A stretch of DNA of 64,000 nt, taken from contig DAITAZ010000011.1 of the NCBI GenBank assembly GCA_036824045.1, positions 1-64,000 of the forward strand. Direction: 5' to 3'. Position numbers and translations under genes: made by a program. Position 1 is the first letter of the stretch. Every line of letters starts with the position of its first letter. Under the pieces are notes generated by a model. It was not told the DNA's origin, did no database searches, and saw only the letters and a list, made by a program, of their open reading frames with translations. This stretch comes from DAITAZ01 sp036824045. Lineage in GTDB: Bacteria > Pseudomonadota > Gammaproteobacteria > Burkholderiales > Rhodocyclaceae. Below, piece after piece: positions 54,750-63,101 of this stretch.

Positions 54750-56081
54750 CTACTGGGCCGCGCCGTGCATCACCTTGGCAAAGCCCTGGGCGGTGGTGGC
54801 CACGTCCAGCTTGCCCTGGGCCGCCAGGATGCGGTCCGCCAGTTCGCGGAAGGCGCCATGGCCGCCGCTGTGCTGGAGCACGCCGCTCACCGCGTCTTTC
54901 ACATAGGAAGCGGCATCGGCCACGGTGTAGCTCAATCCGCAGGCGGCAAACATGGGCAGGTCGATACTGTCGTCGCCAATGCAGGCCGTCTGTTCCCGGG
55001 TCACCCCCAGATCGGCCATGATGGCCTGGCAGGCTTCGAACTTGTCTTTGACCCCCAGGCGGCTGGCGGAGAAGCCCAGATCGGCCACCCGCTTGCGCAG
55101 CGTGGCTGAATCCCGTCCGGACAGCGCGGCCACCCGGATGCCACATTCTTCAAGCATGCGGATGCCCAGACCATCCCGCACGTGGAAGCGCTTGATGCAC
55201 TCGCCGGTTTCGTCGTACCAGATCGAGCCGTCGGTGAGCACGCCGTCCACATCCGTAATCACCAGGCGGACCGCAGCGAGGGGATCGTGTTCCATCGGGT
55301 CCGGCTTGCCTGCCAGCAGGGCGCGGACCCGCTCCTGGCAGGCCGGCGTATCAACGCCCGGCCCGGTGGGCTCGACTTCGATCACCTTGATCGCGATGCC
55401 GGCGGCCATGAGCCGGAGCTGTTCCAGCAGTTCGGCTTCCTCCAGCATTGGCCGGGAGAGCTCGCGAAAGCGAGCCAGGACGTCGCGCCGATAAGCATAG
55501 ACACCCACGTGTTTGAGATATCGCGCCGCCTCCGGGTTGCGGGCGTAGGGGATCGGCGACCGGCTGAAATACAGCGCCCGGTTGTCCTGGTCCCGCACCA
55601 CCTTCACGCAATTGGGGTTGGCGGCTTCCCGGGCGGAAATGGCATGGCAGAGCGTGCCGACGGGAATCGAGGTATCGCTCGCCATCAGATCGGCCAGCGC
55701 GCCGATATCCCCGGGGCGGATCAGCGGCTCATCGCCCTGCACGTTGATATACACATCCGCAGGCCATTGCTGCATGACCTCCGCCAGCCGATCGGTTCCG
55801 GACTCGTGGTGCGGAGAGGTCATCATCGCCACGCCACCGAAACGCTCCACGGCCTCCAGCACCTTCTCGTGATCGGTGGCCACGACGATCCCCGCAATGC
55901 CCGGCACTTGAGCCGCGCGCTCGTACACATGCTGGATCATGGGCTTGCCCAGCAGGTCCGCCAGCGGTTTGCCCGGAAGGCGGCTGGAGCCATACCGGGC
56001 CGGGATCACGATCAAGGTACGGACTTGGCTGGGGCCCGTGTTTCCCGCGCCGTCCCCGGGGGTAAGCCGTTCGGTATGCAT
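54750..56081 (-). CDS. kdsB-kdsC: Fused CMP-Kdo synthetase / Kdo-8-phosphate phosphatase (KdsB-KdsC)
   Basis: A 443-residue bifunctional protein. Residues ~20-262 are KdsB: VIPARYGSSRLPGKPLADL (CTP site), ATDHEKV, SPHHESGTDRLAEV and YINVQGDEPLI. Residues ~268-440 are KdsC, a HAD phosphatase: ITDVDGVLTDG with Asp277 and Asp279, ALSGRDSATLRKRV, VKDKFEACQ and CIGDDSIDLPMF. These two activities are normally separate proteins; here they share one chain, joining removal of phosphate from Kdo-8-P to CMP activation. ATG 56081 has CAGGA upstream; the ~20-residue N-terminal extension is unusual. It lies 167 bases after kdsA. Confidence 0.95.
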   Translation of the reverse strand: MHTERLTPGDGAGNTGPSQVRTLIVIPARYGSSRLPGKPLADLLGKPMIQHVYERAAQVPGIAGIVVATDHEKVLEAVERFGGVAMMTSPHHESGTDRLAEVMQQWPADVYINVQGDEPLIRPGDIGALADLMASDTSIPVGTLCHAISAREAANPNCVKVVRDQDNRALYFSRSPIPYARNPEAARYLKHVGVYAYRRDVLARFRELSRPMLEEAELLEQLRLMAAGIAIKVIEVEPTGPGVDTPACQERVRALLAGKPDPMEHDPLAAVRLVITDVDGVLTDGSIWYDETGECIKRFHVRDGLGIRMLEECGIRVAALSGRDSATLRKRVADLGFSASRLGVKDKFEACQAIMADLGVTREQTACIGDDSIDLPMFAACGLSYTVADAASYVKDAVSGVLQHSGGHGAFRELADRILAAQGKLDVATTAQGFAKVMHGAAQ

Positions 56082-56248
56082 GGACTGTTCCTGCGTCTGA
56101 GTGAAAACACACCCCTAAAGGATGCCTTGCGAAAAAACATGGCGGCCTTCACAGCCGCCATACCCGGATGGTCGCAAATCCGGCACCTTTCTGGAAGGGG
56201 GCGGCACGGCAACGGGAGGCCGCTCGCCCCGGACCGGAAGCGCGCCCC

Positions 56249-57064
56249 TCAGCTGCGGACGAGCTGGTGAATCATCTTCAATTCGGTGAGCAGTCGCGGC
56301 AGGTCGGCGAAGGGCACCATGTTCGGGCCGTCGCAGGGGGCTTTGTCCGGGTCGGGATGGGTTTCCAGGAAAACCCCCGACACCGCGCCGGTGGCGACCG
56401 CGGCACGCGCCAGATGGGGCACGTACTGGCGCTGGCCGCCACTCGACGTGCCCTGCGCGCCCGGAAGCTGCACCGAATGGGTGGCATCGAAGATGACCGG
56501 GCAGCCGGTTGTTTCCGCCATGATGGGCAAGCCCCGCATGTCCACCACCAGATTTCCGTATCCGAAGGAGGTGCCGCGCTCGCACACGAAGAAGCGGTCG
56601 TCCGCAACCCCGGCCTCGCGGGCAGCCTCGCGCGCCTTGTCGATCACGTTCTTCATGTCCCAGGGGGCGAGGAACTGCCCTTTCTTGATGTTTGCCGGCT
56701 TGCCCGACTGGGCCACCGCACGGATGAAGTCCGTCTGGCGGCACAGGAAAGCGGGGGTTTGCAGGTAGTCCACCACCTCGGCCACTGGCTTGACCTGCCA
56801 GGTGTCGTGAACGTCGGTGATCACGGGTATGCCGAGACGCGATTTGACTTCACCCAGGATGGACAGCCCTTCGTCCAGGCCAACCCCCCGGAACGAGGCG
56901 CTGGAACTCCGGTTGGCTTTGTCGAAGGACGATTTGTAGATGAACGGGATATCCGCCTTGGCGAAAATCTCCGTCAAGTGCTGGGCGGTTTCAAGCGCGT
57001 GCTGACGGGATTCGATGGCGCAGGGGCCAGCCAACACGAACAATTTGCCTTTGGGGATCATCAT
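56249..57064 (-). CDS. kdsA: 3-deoxy-D-manno-octulosonate-8-phosphate synthase
   Basis: A 271-residue enzyme condensing phosphoenolpyruvate with arabinose-5-phosphate. The start KGKLFVLAGPCAIESRQHAL, FIYKSSFDKANRSS, the TDVHDTWQVKPVAE block, CERGTSFGYGNLVVDMRG and FDATHSVQLPGAQG are all conserved KdsA motifs. There is N/H at the metal-site position CER-G rather than the Cys ligand usual in metal enzymes being visible, so metal dependence cannot be judged. GGAGG lies eight bases before ATG 57064. It is part of the minus-strand glycan locus, upstream of kdsB-kdsC. Confidence 0.95.
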   Translation of the reverse strand: MMIPKGKLFVLAGPCAIESRQHALETAQHLTEIFAKADIPFIYKSSFDKANRSSSASFRGVGLDEGLSILGEVKSRLGIPVITDVHDTWQVKPVAEVVDYLQTPAFLCRQTDFIRAVAQSGKPANIKKGQFLAPWDMKNVIDKAREAAREAGVADDRFFVCERGTSFGYGNLVVDMRGLPIMAETTGCPVIFDATHSVQLPGAQGTSSGGQRQYVPHLARAAVATGAVSGVFLETHPDPDKAPCDGPNMVPFADLPRLLTELKMIHQLVRS

Positions 57065-57132
57065 AGGGCCTCCGCTGGGGTCAGGTTTTGGTCGAGGTTC
57101 GGAAAAGCTTGATCAGGTCAGGAGTGTGCCGG

Positions 57133-58152
57133 CTAGCGCTGGATCCGGGCTTCCCGCGTGGCTTCATTGCAGGCGGTGGCGGCACCCTTGGCGTCGATGG
57201 TCGAACCGAAGCTGGCGGACATGGCCGCGCCGGCATTGCCCTGGCAGCGGGCGGAACGGGCGGAGATCATCGAGTGGAAGGTGGCGCTGTAGCCGTTGTC
57301 TTCGTTGTCGGCGGCGGTGGAGTGGTCCGCGTTGATCGTGGCATTTTGCATCGCTACATACCCATCCCCGCCCCGGCTCCGGCCGGTTTTCTGGTCGATG
57401 CGGTCAAAGCGGTTGCCGCTGGCCACGGTGTTGCGGGCGTCGATGGAGGAATTGGCTTCGGCGAAGAATCCGACCCCTTCGTTGTCCGTGGCCCGCGCGC
57501 CGCGTGCGAACACGCTGGAGTTGTAGGCGGCGACCACGCCATCGCTCCCGTTTCCGCGGGATACCACCCCGGGCGCGAAGATGGTGCTGTTGAGGTGGGC
57601 GACGATCCCGCAACGGGAGAAGGCTTCGACCACCACGTCCGGGCCGATGTTCAGGGCGGCCCCCCGCTTGGCGGTGACGCCGGTCTTGTCCTTGTCGGCA
57701 TCGCCGATCCGGCCGCTTCGATCGTCACCGCTTACGGTCAGCGCGCTGATCGAGCGATATCCCTGTGGTCCGTTGAGCATGATGCCGTGCGCGTTGGTGA
57801 AGACCAGTCTGGTGGCGGTGGCGCCGCTGCCGACGATTTCGATGGCGGTCTCCCGGAAGGGGGAGAGGTCCAGGGGTTCCGAGAATCGGAAAGCGCCGCT
57901 ACCCAGTTGCAGACGGATCGCCTTCGGAGGCGTTCCGTGAGCGAATGCCTCCGCCAGCACCTGCGCCAGATAGTTGGGCTTGGCGCTTGCGGGAATCGGG
58001 TAGTCGCAGCGCAGGGTCCCCGAGACCCGGGAGACCGTCCCGGGAATGCCCAGGGCGGGCGGGCAGATGTCGGGCGCTGTTCCCGTGGCGCCCGCGGCCA
58101 GGCTGAGTGCGCTGAATGCGAGCGGGGTCGCGAACGTGAGGAGCCGGTTCAT
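57133..58152 (-). CDS. Secreted right-handed beta-helix repeat protein
   Basis: A 339-residue exported protein (signal LLTFATPLAFSALSLAAGATG). From about 120 onward it consists of imperfect ~22-residue repeats with alternating hydrophobic/Asn/Ser pattern (e.g. SRCGIVAHLNSTIFAPGVVS, GSDGVVAAYNSSVFARGARA, GVGFFAEANSSIDARNTVAS), as in parallel beta-helix (pectate-lyase-like) proteins. No obvious catalytic triad is recognised. Its start overlaps the upstream stop (ATGA), tying it to the glycan locus. Binding or lyase action on the polysaccharide is inference. Confidence 0.8.
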   Translation of the reverse strand: MNRLLTFATPLAFSALSLAAGATGTAPDICPPALGIPGTVSRVSGTLRCDYPIPASAKPNYLAQVLAEAFAHGTPPKAIRLQLGSGAFRFSEPLDLSPFRETAIEIVGSGATATRLVFTNAHGIMLNGPQGYRSISALTVSGDDRSGRIGDADKDKTGVTAKRGAALNIGPDVVVEAFSRCGIVAHLNSTIFAPGVVSRGNGSDGVVAAYNSSVFARGARATDNEGVGFFAEANSSIDARNTVASGNRFDRIDQKTGRSRGGDGYVAMQNATINADHSTAADNEDNGYSATFHSMISARSARCQGNAGAAMSASFGSTIDAKGAATACNEATREARIQR

Positions 58153-59420
58153 TGTTTCTGCGTCGGTTGGTCAAAGTCAGGCAGGTTTCCCGGTGCGCGG
58201 TGCATCCGGGCGCGGAGGTGCTTCAGCCGCCGGGCAAAGCCGCGGCGCAGTTCCCGGGCGAGCGGAGAGCGCGAGACCCGTTGCAGCCGCGTGCGCTGGG
58301 CGCCGAGCAGTCGCAGGGCGCCTGCTTTCCAGGATGAGGCTGCGATGAGTTGTTCTTCTTCCCGCAGGCTCCGGGTGCCCGGCGGGAACGGGGCGATGAG
58401 GTAGCGGGTGGGTTTGCCCCCGAAGGCGTCATCAATGGCCAGGCCCTGAAAGTGCCGGGCAATGGCCAGGGCCGGGGAGCCAAGGAGGGATTTCCAGTGC
58501 CGCCGTATGGCTTCCACGGACAGGGGGGGCACGCCTGCCGCGATCCGCGCCAAGGCGGCTTCCTGGATGTCGCCGATCAACCGGAGCGCGGGGGCGGGCA
58601 AAGGTGTGCCCAGTACCGGGTGGTGCCGGGCATCGAAACCGAGGGTGGTGCCTTCCTCGCTCATCAGCAGGAACTCCAGCACCGTGACCGCGGAGAGCAC
58701 CGGATGGGGGGAGCGTTTGCGATCGGCTTCGTGAAAGAGCCAGCCGCGGCAGCTTTCCTCTCCCGGACCGGCTGTGCCGGCTCCGGCAAAGGTGATCAGG
58801 AAGCGGCCGGTGAATTCGGCGCGGGGGAACAGGGTTTGCAAGGCTCGCAGGCAGGTTCCGTTGTAGCCGATGTCCACCACCATCACCCGTGTGCCGTCGG
58901 CGACGCCCAGGGCGCGATAGTAGGGCAGCATGTTGTCGCGCAGCGCCCGGCTGCGGGCGAGCACGGGGTCCGCCACCGCCATGGCCAGTTGCATCAACTG
59001 TGGCAGATGCTGCCGCCGGTTGACGCGTGTCGACGGCGTGGGGAACCCGGCGTCCCGCCATGGCGCGCTTGGGAGTGCGGGAAGGTCCACGTCGAACCGG
59101 TGTTCGAACAGTTCGGCGAGGGTGCAGTCGGCAAACGGTGCGTTGAGCTCGCCTGCGACGTCATCGCGGTCGAACAGGGTGGCGGCTCGCAACACGCGAC
59201 GGGAGGCATGGGCGAGCCGGGTGATGTCCGCGCCAGCCGGGGGCGCCGAGTGGAGGAACGCCCGGCGCATGATGGCGCCCTCCCGTGTCAGGAACAGCAC
59301 CAGGTGGGGGCGGCCCCGCGCAATCTCGTCCCGGAGCCAGGCGGAAAAACCCGCCAGCAGCGGCGCGAGCGCGCGGGCCCCCAGTTCGTGGGCGATGGCC
59401 TGTTCCGGCGTCTGTTGCAT
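58149..59420 (-). CDS. Unassigned protein homologous to the C-terminal domain of the adjacent HAD/glycosyltransferase
   Basis: A 423-residue soluble protein. Aligned by eye with residues ~730-1190 of the upstream 1190-residue protein it shares the block order LFLTREGAIMRRAF / FLSRDGYLLKRCY, ASRRVLRAATL / ASRRALGVATL, VVDIGYNGTCLRAL / LVDIGYTGSAQEAL, VTVLEFL / VTVLESL and DDAFGGKPTRYLIA / EDSYGGHAKRYVVA. It lacks the HAD and glycosyltransferase parts. ATG 59420 begins four bases after the upstream stop; a longer frame would run into that gene. This domain follows HAD domains in COG5610-type proteins; its activity is not known to me. Confidence 0.8.
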   Translation of the reverse strand: MQQTPEQAIAHELGARALAPLLAGFSAWLRDEIARGRPHLVLFLTREGAIMRRAFLHSAPPAGADITRLAHASRRVLRAATLFDRDDVAGELNAPFADCTLAELFEHRFDVDLPALPSAPWRDAGFPTPSTRVNRRQHLPQLMQLAMAVADPVLARSRALRDNMLPYYRALGVADGTRVMVVDIGYNGTCLRALQTLFPRAEFTGRFLITFAGAGTAGPGEESCRGWLFHEADRKRSPHPVLSAVTVLEFLLMSEEGTTLGFDARHHPVLGTPLPAPALRLIGDIQEAALARIAAGVPPLSVEAIRRHWKSLLGSPALAIARHFQGLAIDDAFGGKPTRYLIAPFPPGTRSLREEEQLIAASSWKAGALRLLGAQRTRLQRVSRSPLARELRRGFARRLKHLRARMHRAPGNLPDFDQPTQKQ

Positions 59421-59424
59421 GGGC

Positions 59425-62400
59425 CTAGCGCTTGCCGACCATGCGGTAGATCCGCCCGATTCCCTGGACCAGCGGGGTGCGCGAATCCGCGAAGAAGAGG
59501 TCCGGATTGCGCCGCAGCTTGGCCAGTCGCCTGCGCAGGACCGCCCAGGAGGGATGATCCCCGTTGGCGCCGACGAGGCCGGGGGCGACCGGGAGGGACA
59601 GGACGTTCGAGGCGCCCCCCTTGTAGTTGGCCAGCCGGGACAGATCCAGCGCGTAGCGGCGCGGCTTGTCCAGTTGTCCCAGCTGTTTGGGGTCACTGGC
59701 GGGGAGCAATGCCCTGACGGCGGATTTCCAGTCGCTGGCGTCGATGAGGGCTTTCGCCTCGTCGGCGGAGATCTTGCCGTCCTGCCGGAGCGAGGCGCCC
59801 ACCACGTCGGCCACGACGTAGCGTTTGGCGTGGCCACCGTAGGAGTCTTCGATGTCCATCCCGTTGAAAATCACGGCGTCCGCGCCCAGGGGTTTGTTCA
59901 GGTAGTCCAGATAGGCGCGGGCGGCCAGATCGGCGCTGATCTCCAGCCGCGTGATATCCGCGCCGAGTGCGTCGGCGACGTCCGCCGAGAACGAAACCGC
60001 GCCATCCTGGATCAGGGTGACGGTGATGTCGCGCATGGAGCTGGCGGGCGCCTGGGGCTGGAAGAGGGCGCGCACCTGTCCGTCCTCTCCGAGGGCGAAC
60101 CGCTTGAGCGAAGCCTCGGCCGCTCCGCACAGGGACTCCAGCACGGTGACGCGCTGAAAGAAGGTGCTCCGGGGGTCGGTGTGATCCACAAAACGCCCCA
60201 GGTAGCCCTCGATGGGCATCCGGCGGCTGAGTTCGCGCGCCCGAAGATGGGTGATGACGTAATGTCCGGCCAGGAAGCGGTCCAGCAGCTTGGCCAAGGC
60301 TTCCTGGGCTGAACCGGTGTAGCCGATGTCCACCAGGAGCGGGCGCTGGAATTTGTTCAGCTCGCCGCCGTAGTAGGCCGTGGCGGCCGCCCGTTCCACC
60401 GCGGCGTTGGCGAGGATGGCGGGACACAGCGCCGTCACCAGCTTCTGCAGCTTGAGCAACTGGTGGACGGGGTGCACTTCTTCGTCCAGGCTGTCGAAAC
60501 CGGCGTCGGCCAGGATTTCGTCGTTGATGAGCGCCGCGGGGTCCTCAAGGCCGAAACGGTTCTTCAGCAGGTGTTCGATGGAGCAGGGCTTGAACGGTGT
60601 TTCCAGCGCGGCCAGTACGTCCTCGTCCGTGCGCAGGGTGGCGACGCCAAGCGCCCGCCGCGATGCCAGCAGATAGTTGGACGGGGGCAAGCCCGGCACC
60701 TGCTGCCGAACCACGTCGTAGCAACGCTTGAGCAGGTAGCCGTCGCGGGAAAGAAACTGCACGGAATCGGCGTTGGCGAGGGCGATCCGCTGGCACAGGT
60801 CCAGCGTGAAGCCGAGCAGCATGGGGCCAAAGACGCAGTACCCCAGCTTGCGCGGGTCGCCGTCGTAGGCCGAGTTCAGGTTCACGCCCACCGGATCGCC
60901 GAACAAACGATTTGCCGTCAGGCCGATGAGGGTCGCCGAGGCGAGATGCGCACCTTCGGTGGGGTAGACGACCCGCTTGTCTTCATGCGCCCAGAGGGGT
61001 TTGTGGGCCGCATTGCCGAAGAACATTTCGGTGGCCTTGTGCAGGTGCACGCAGCTGATCCCCATGCTGGCCGGCAGGGTGACGTCGGAATCCTTGTTGT
61101 CCCCGATGTGGAGCAACTCCTTCGGCGTGACATCCAGTTCCTTGACCACATGGGGGAAGAGTTCGCCGGTCTTCTTGGTCAGGCGCAGATCGGCGGATAC
61201 GAAAAGTCTGTCCCATCCCGAGTAGCCGCAGGAGGCAAGCAATTGCTCAATCACCGCTGCCGGGAGATAGATGTCGGAGGTCAGGACCACCCGGGGGCAG
61301 TGATTCCTTGCCAGATTGAACAGCTTGGCCCCGATCGGTCGCGCCCGGCACAGGCTCAGTTCGGTCTTGATCTCGAGTTCGATGACGGGGTCGAGGCGCG
61401 ACCGCTCGATCCCGGACTCCACCGCCAGCCGGTCGTAGATTTCCTCGATGGTCACCTCGGGCAAGGGGCTGTCCATGCGCGCCAGATGTTCGGCATAGCG
61501 GCGCAGTTTGTGGAAATCGAGATTGGGTTTGCCCGTCAGCCGCCGTACTTCCGGCTGCATGAGCAGGAAGAGTTGGTGGGGTGCCGCCAGGGGGCGCTCC
61601 ACCAGCGTGTCGAAAATGTCGAAGGAAACGGCCTTGTGCAGGCGCATCTGCGCCGCGATGGCTTCAAGCCGCGGGTCGTCCGGCTGCGTGGTCGCGGTGT
61701 TTGCCTGGGGTGCGGTGCGGGACTTGTTCGTCTGGGCGGTGAAGGATTCCGCCCGGCAGTCTTCCGCCAGATGGCGATACACAGCCTCGGGCGCGGCAAT
61801 GGACGAGTAGAAATCGATGGCCGGGGTGTTGGCCCGGAAGCGCTCCAGGCTGCGGCGCAGGAATCCGACGAACCACTGGGCGTCGTAGCAGTAACGCTCG
61901 GTGGGGTAGTAGCTCTCGATCAGGTGATTGATTGCGGCATCGTTGGGGGAACTGTCGTAGGACTGGATGACCCGGTCCGCCTGCGACAGCTCGCCAGCGG
62001 AGAAGGGCGTCAGATGGGTGTCGCCCAGGGCGAAGACCGGTTTGCCCAGAAACAGGGCCTGCAGCCCCACCGAGGACGACACCGACACCACGCCGTCCGC
62101 CATGTGCAGGAGCACCTGCGAGGGGTTCTGAATGTGGCGGAAGTTGTCGGCGAGCAGGGCGTTGGGGTACCGATTCCTCAGGTAGTCCCGGTTGTGCTCG
62201 GTGACCACCTCCGGCCACCCGGAGTGTTCCGTGACGATGACCCCGATGTCGTCCGGGATCTGCGACAGCGCGTGCTCGAGGAACTCGAACTGGCTCTTGA
62301 ACCGGCAGTAGGCGTCGAACCCGAAGTAGTTGGAAAACTGCAAGGGGAGCAGCAGTGTGTGGCGGAACTTGCTGGCGCCGATCTCCCGCTTGTCCGGCGC

Positions 62401-62997
62401 GCTCGCGACCAGGGGCGCCTGGGTGCGCAGGCGAAAGTCGTTGAGCCGGGCGATGGCGGCGGCCGTCACCGGGCGCTTGCGCAGTTCCTGTCCGTAACGG
62501 CCCAGGTAGCTCTGGTTGAACAGGCCGAAACGGTCGAAGTAGAAGGAGCGGGGGTAGGGGGCGCGACTGAAGAGGCCGAATTCGGTGTACAGGACCAGGG
62601 TTTCGGGCCACATCTCGCTGACGAAGGGCACCGGGCTGAGAAACGAGATGAACACGTCCGGGACGGCACCTTGCAGCTTGTCTTTCAGCAACTGCCCCAT
62701 GGCGGCTTTCTGGGCGGCGCTGGCCGTGTCCCGGGCGAGGGACACGGTGGCGGAACAGTAGTCCGGGAAGATCTCGGTCAGCTCCTGCTGCGCGATGACA
62801 TGGATCCGGGCGCCATCTCCCTGGTAGCCGTCCTCGCGGCATTTCTGCCACGTGGTATCGCCGATGAAGACGTCCACGGTGACCCCCGCGCGGACCAGCG
62901 CCCGGATCTGGGGGCCCATTTGATGGCGGAAGTTGTGGTAACGGAGGTAGGGGCGCCCCAGCTCCAGCCAGGGCTCGAAGTAGTATGCGACTCGCAC
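59425..62997 (-). CDS. Capsule-type glycosyltransferase fused to HAD (COG5610-like) and conserved C-terminal domain
   Basis: A 1190-residue cytoplasmic protein. Residues ~1-415 look like a capsule-synthesis glycosyltransferase (VFISFLSPVPFVSEMWPETL, VVSVSSSVGLQALFLGKPVF, the SVGxxAxxxGKPV motif). Residues ~455-700 are a HAD-type domain: SFD460-I-F-D463-TLV, VVLTSDIYLPAAVIEQLL, and HIGDNKDSDVTLPASMG. Residues ~730-1190 are the domain also present in the following gene. GTG 62997 is preceded by TGGAGC. A transferase acting on one sugar plus a phosphatase-like module could make or modify a phosphate-linked glycan; that role is inferred. The gene follows the cytidylyltransferase-RraA gene by 104 bases. 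Confidence 0.85.
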   Translation of the reverse strand: MRVAYYFEPWLELGRPYLRYHNFRHQMGPQIRALVRAGVTVDVFIGDTTWQKCREDGYQGDGARIHVIAQQELTEIFPDYCSATVSLARDTASAAQKAAMGQLLKDKLQGAVPDVFISFLSPVPFVSEMWPETLVLYTEFGLFSRAPYPRSFYFDRFGLFNQSYLGRYGQELRKRPVTAAAIARLNDFRLRTQAPLVASAPDKREIGASKFRHTLLLPLQFSNYFGFDAYCRFKSQFEFLEHALSQIPDDIGVIVTEHSGWPEVVTEHNRDYLRNRYPNALLADNFRHIQNPSQVLLHMADGVVSVSSSVGLQALFLGKPVFALGDTHLTPFSAGELSQADRVIQSYDSSPNDAAINHLIESYYPTERYCYDAQWFVGFLRRSLERFRANTPAIDFYSSIAAPEAVYRHLAEDCRAESFTAQTNKSRTAPQANTATTQPDDPRLEAIAAQMRLHKAVSFDIFDTLVERPLAAPHQLFLLMQPEVRRLTGKPNLDFHKLRRYAEHLARMDSPLPEVTIEEIYDRLAVESGIERSRLDPVIELEIKTELSLCRARPIGAKLFNLARNHCPRVVLTSDIYLPAAVIEQLLASCGYSGWDRLFVSADLRLTKKTGELFPHVVKELDVTPKELLHIGDNKDSDVTLPASMGISCVHLHKATEMFFGNAAHKPLWAHEDKRVVYPTEGAHLASATLIGLTANRLFGDPVGVNLNSAYDGDPRKLGYCVFGPMLLGFTLDLCQRIALANADSVQFLSRDGYLLKRCYDVVRQQVPGLPPSNYLLASRRALGVATLRTDEDVLAALETPFKPCSIEHLLKNRFGLEDPAALINDEILADAGFDSLDEEVHPVHQLLKLQKLVTALCPAILANAAVERAAATAYYGGELNKFQRPLLVDIGYTGSAQEALAKLLDRFLAGHYVITHLRARELSRRMPIEGYLGRFVDHTDPRSTFFQRVTVLESLCGAAEASLKRFALGEDGQVRALFQPQAPASSMRDITVTLIQDGAVSFSADVADALGADITRLEISADLAARAYLDYLNKPLGADAVIFNGMDIEDSYGGHAKRYVVADVVGASLRQDGKISADEAKALIDASDWKSAVRALLPASDPKQLGQLDKPRRYALDLSRLANYKGGASNVLSLPVAPGLVGANGDHPSWAVLRRRLAKLRRNPDLFFADSRTPLVQGIGRIYRMVGKR

Positions 62998-63101
62998 GTT
63001 GTTGCTCCAGTCAGCTAGTGTCGCGGGTCCCCCACACGCATTGGGTTACTGACCCGGTTCCGCAAAGGGGCCCGGCCAGGGCCCCGGACGTCCGTGAGGT
63101 T

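Noticed and set aside
58149..59837. Longer 562-codon version of the HAD-associated domain protein
   Set aside because: The extra N-terminal part overlaps the end of the upstream gene and is Pro/Ser/Arg-rich; ATG 59420, four bases after that gene's stop, fits the operon.
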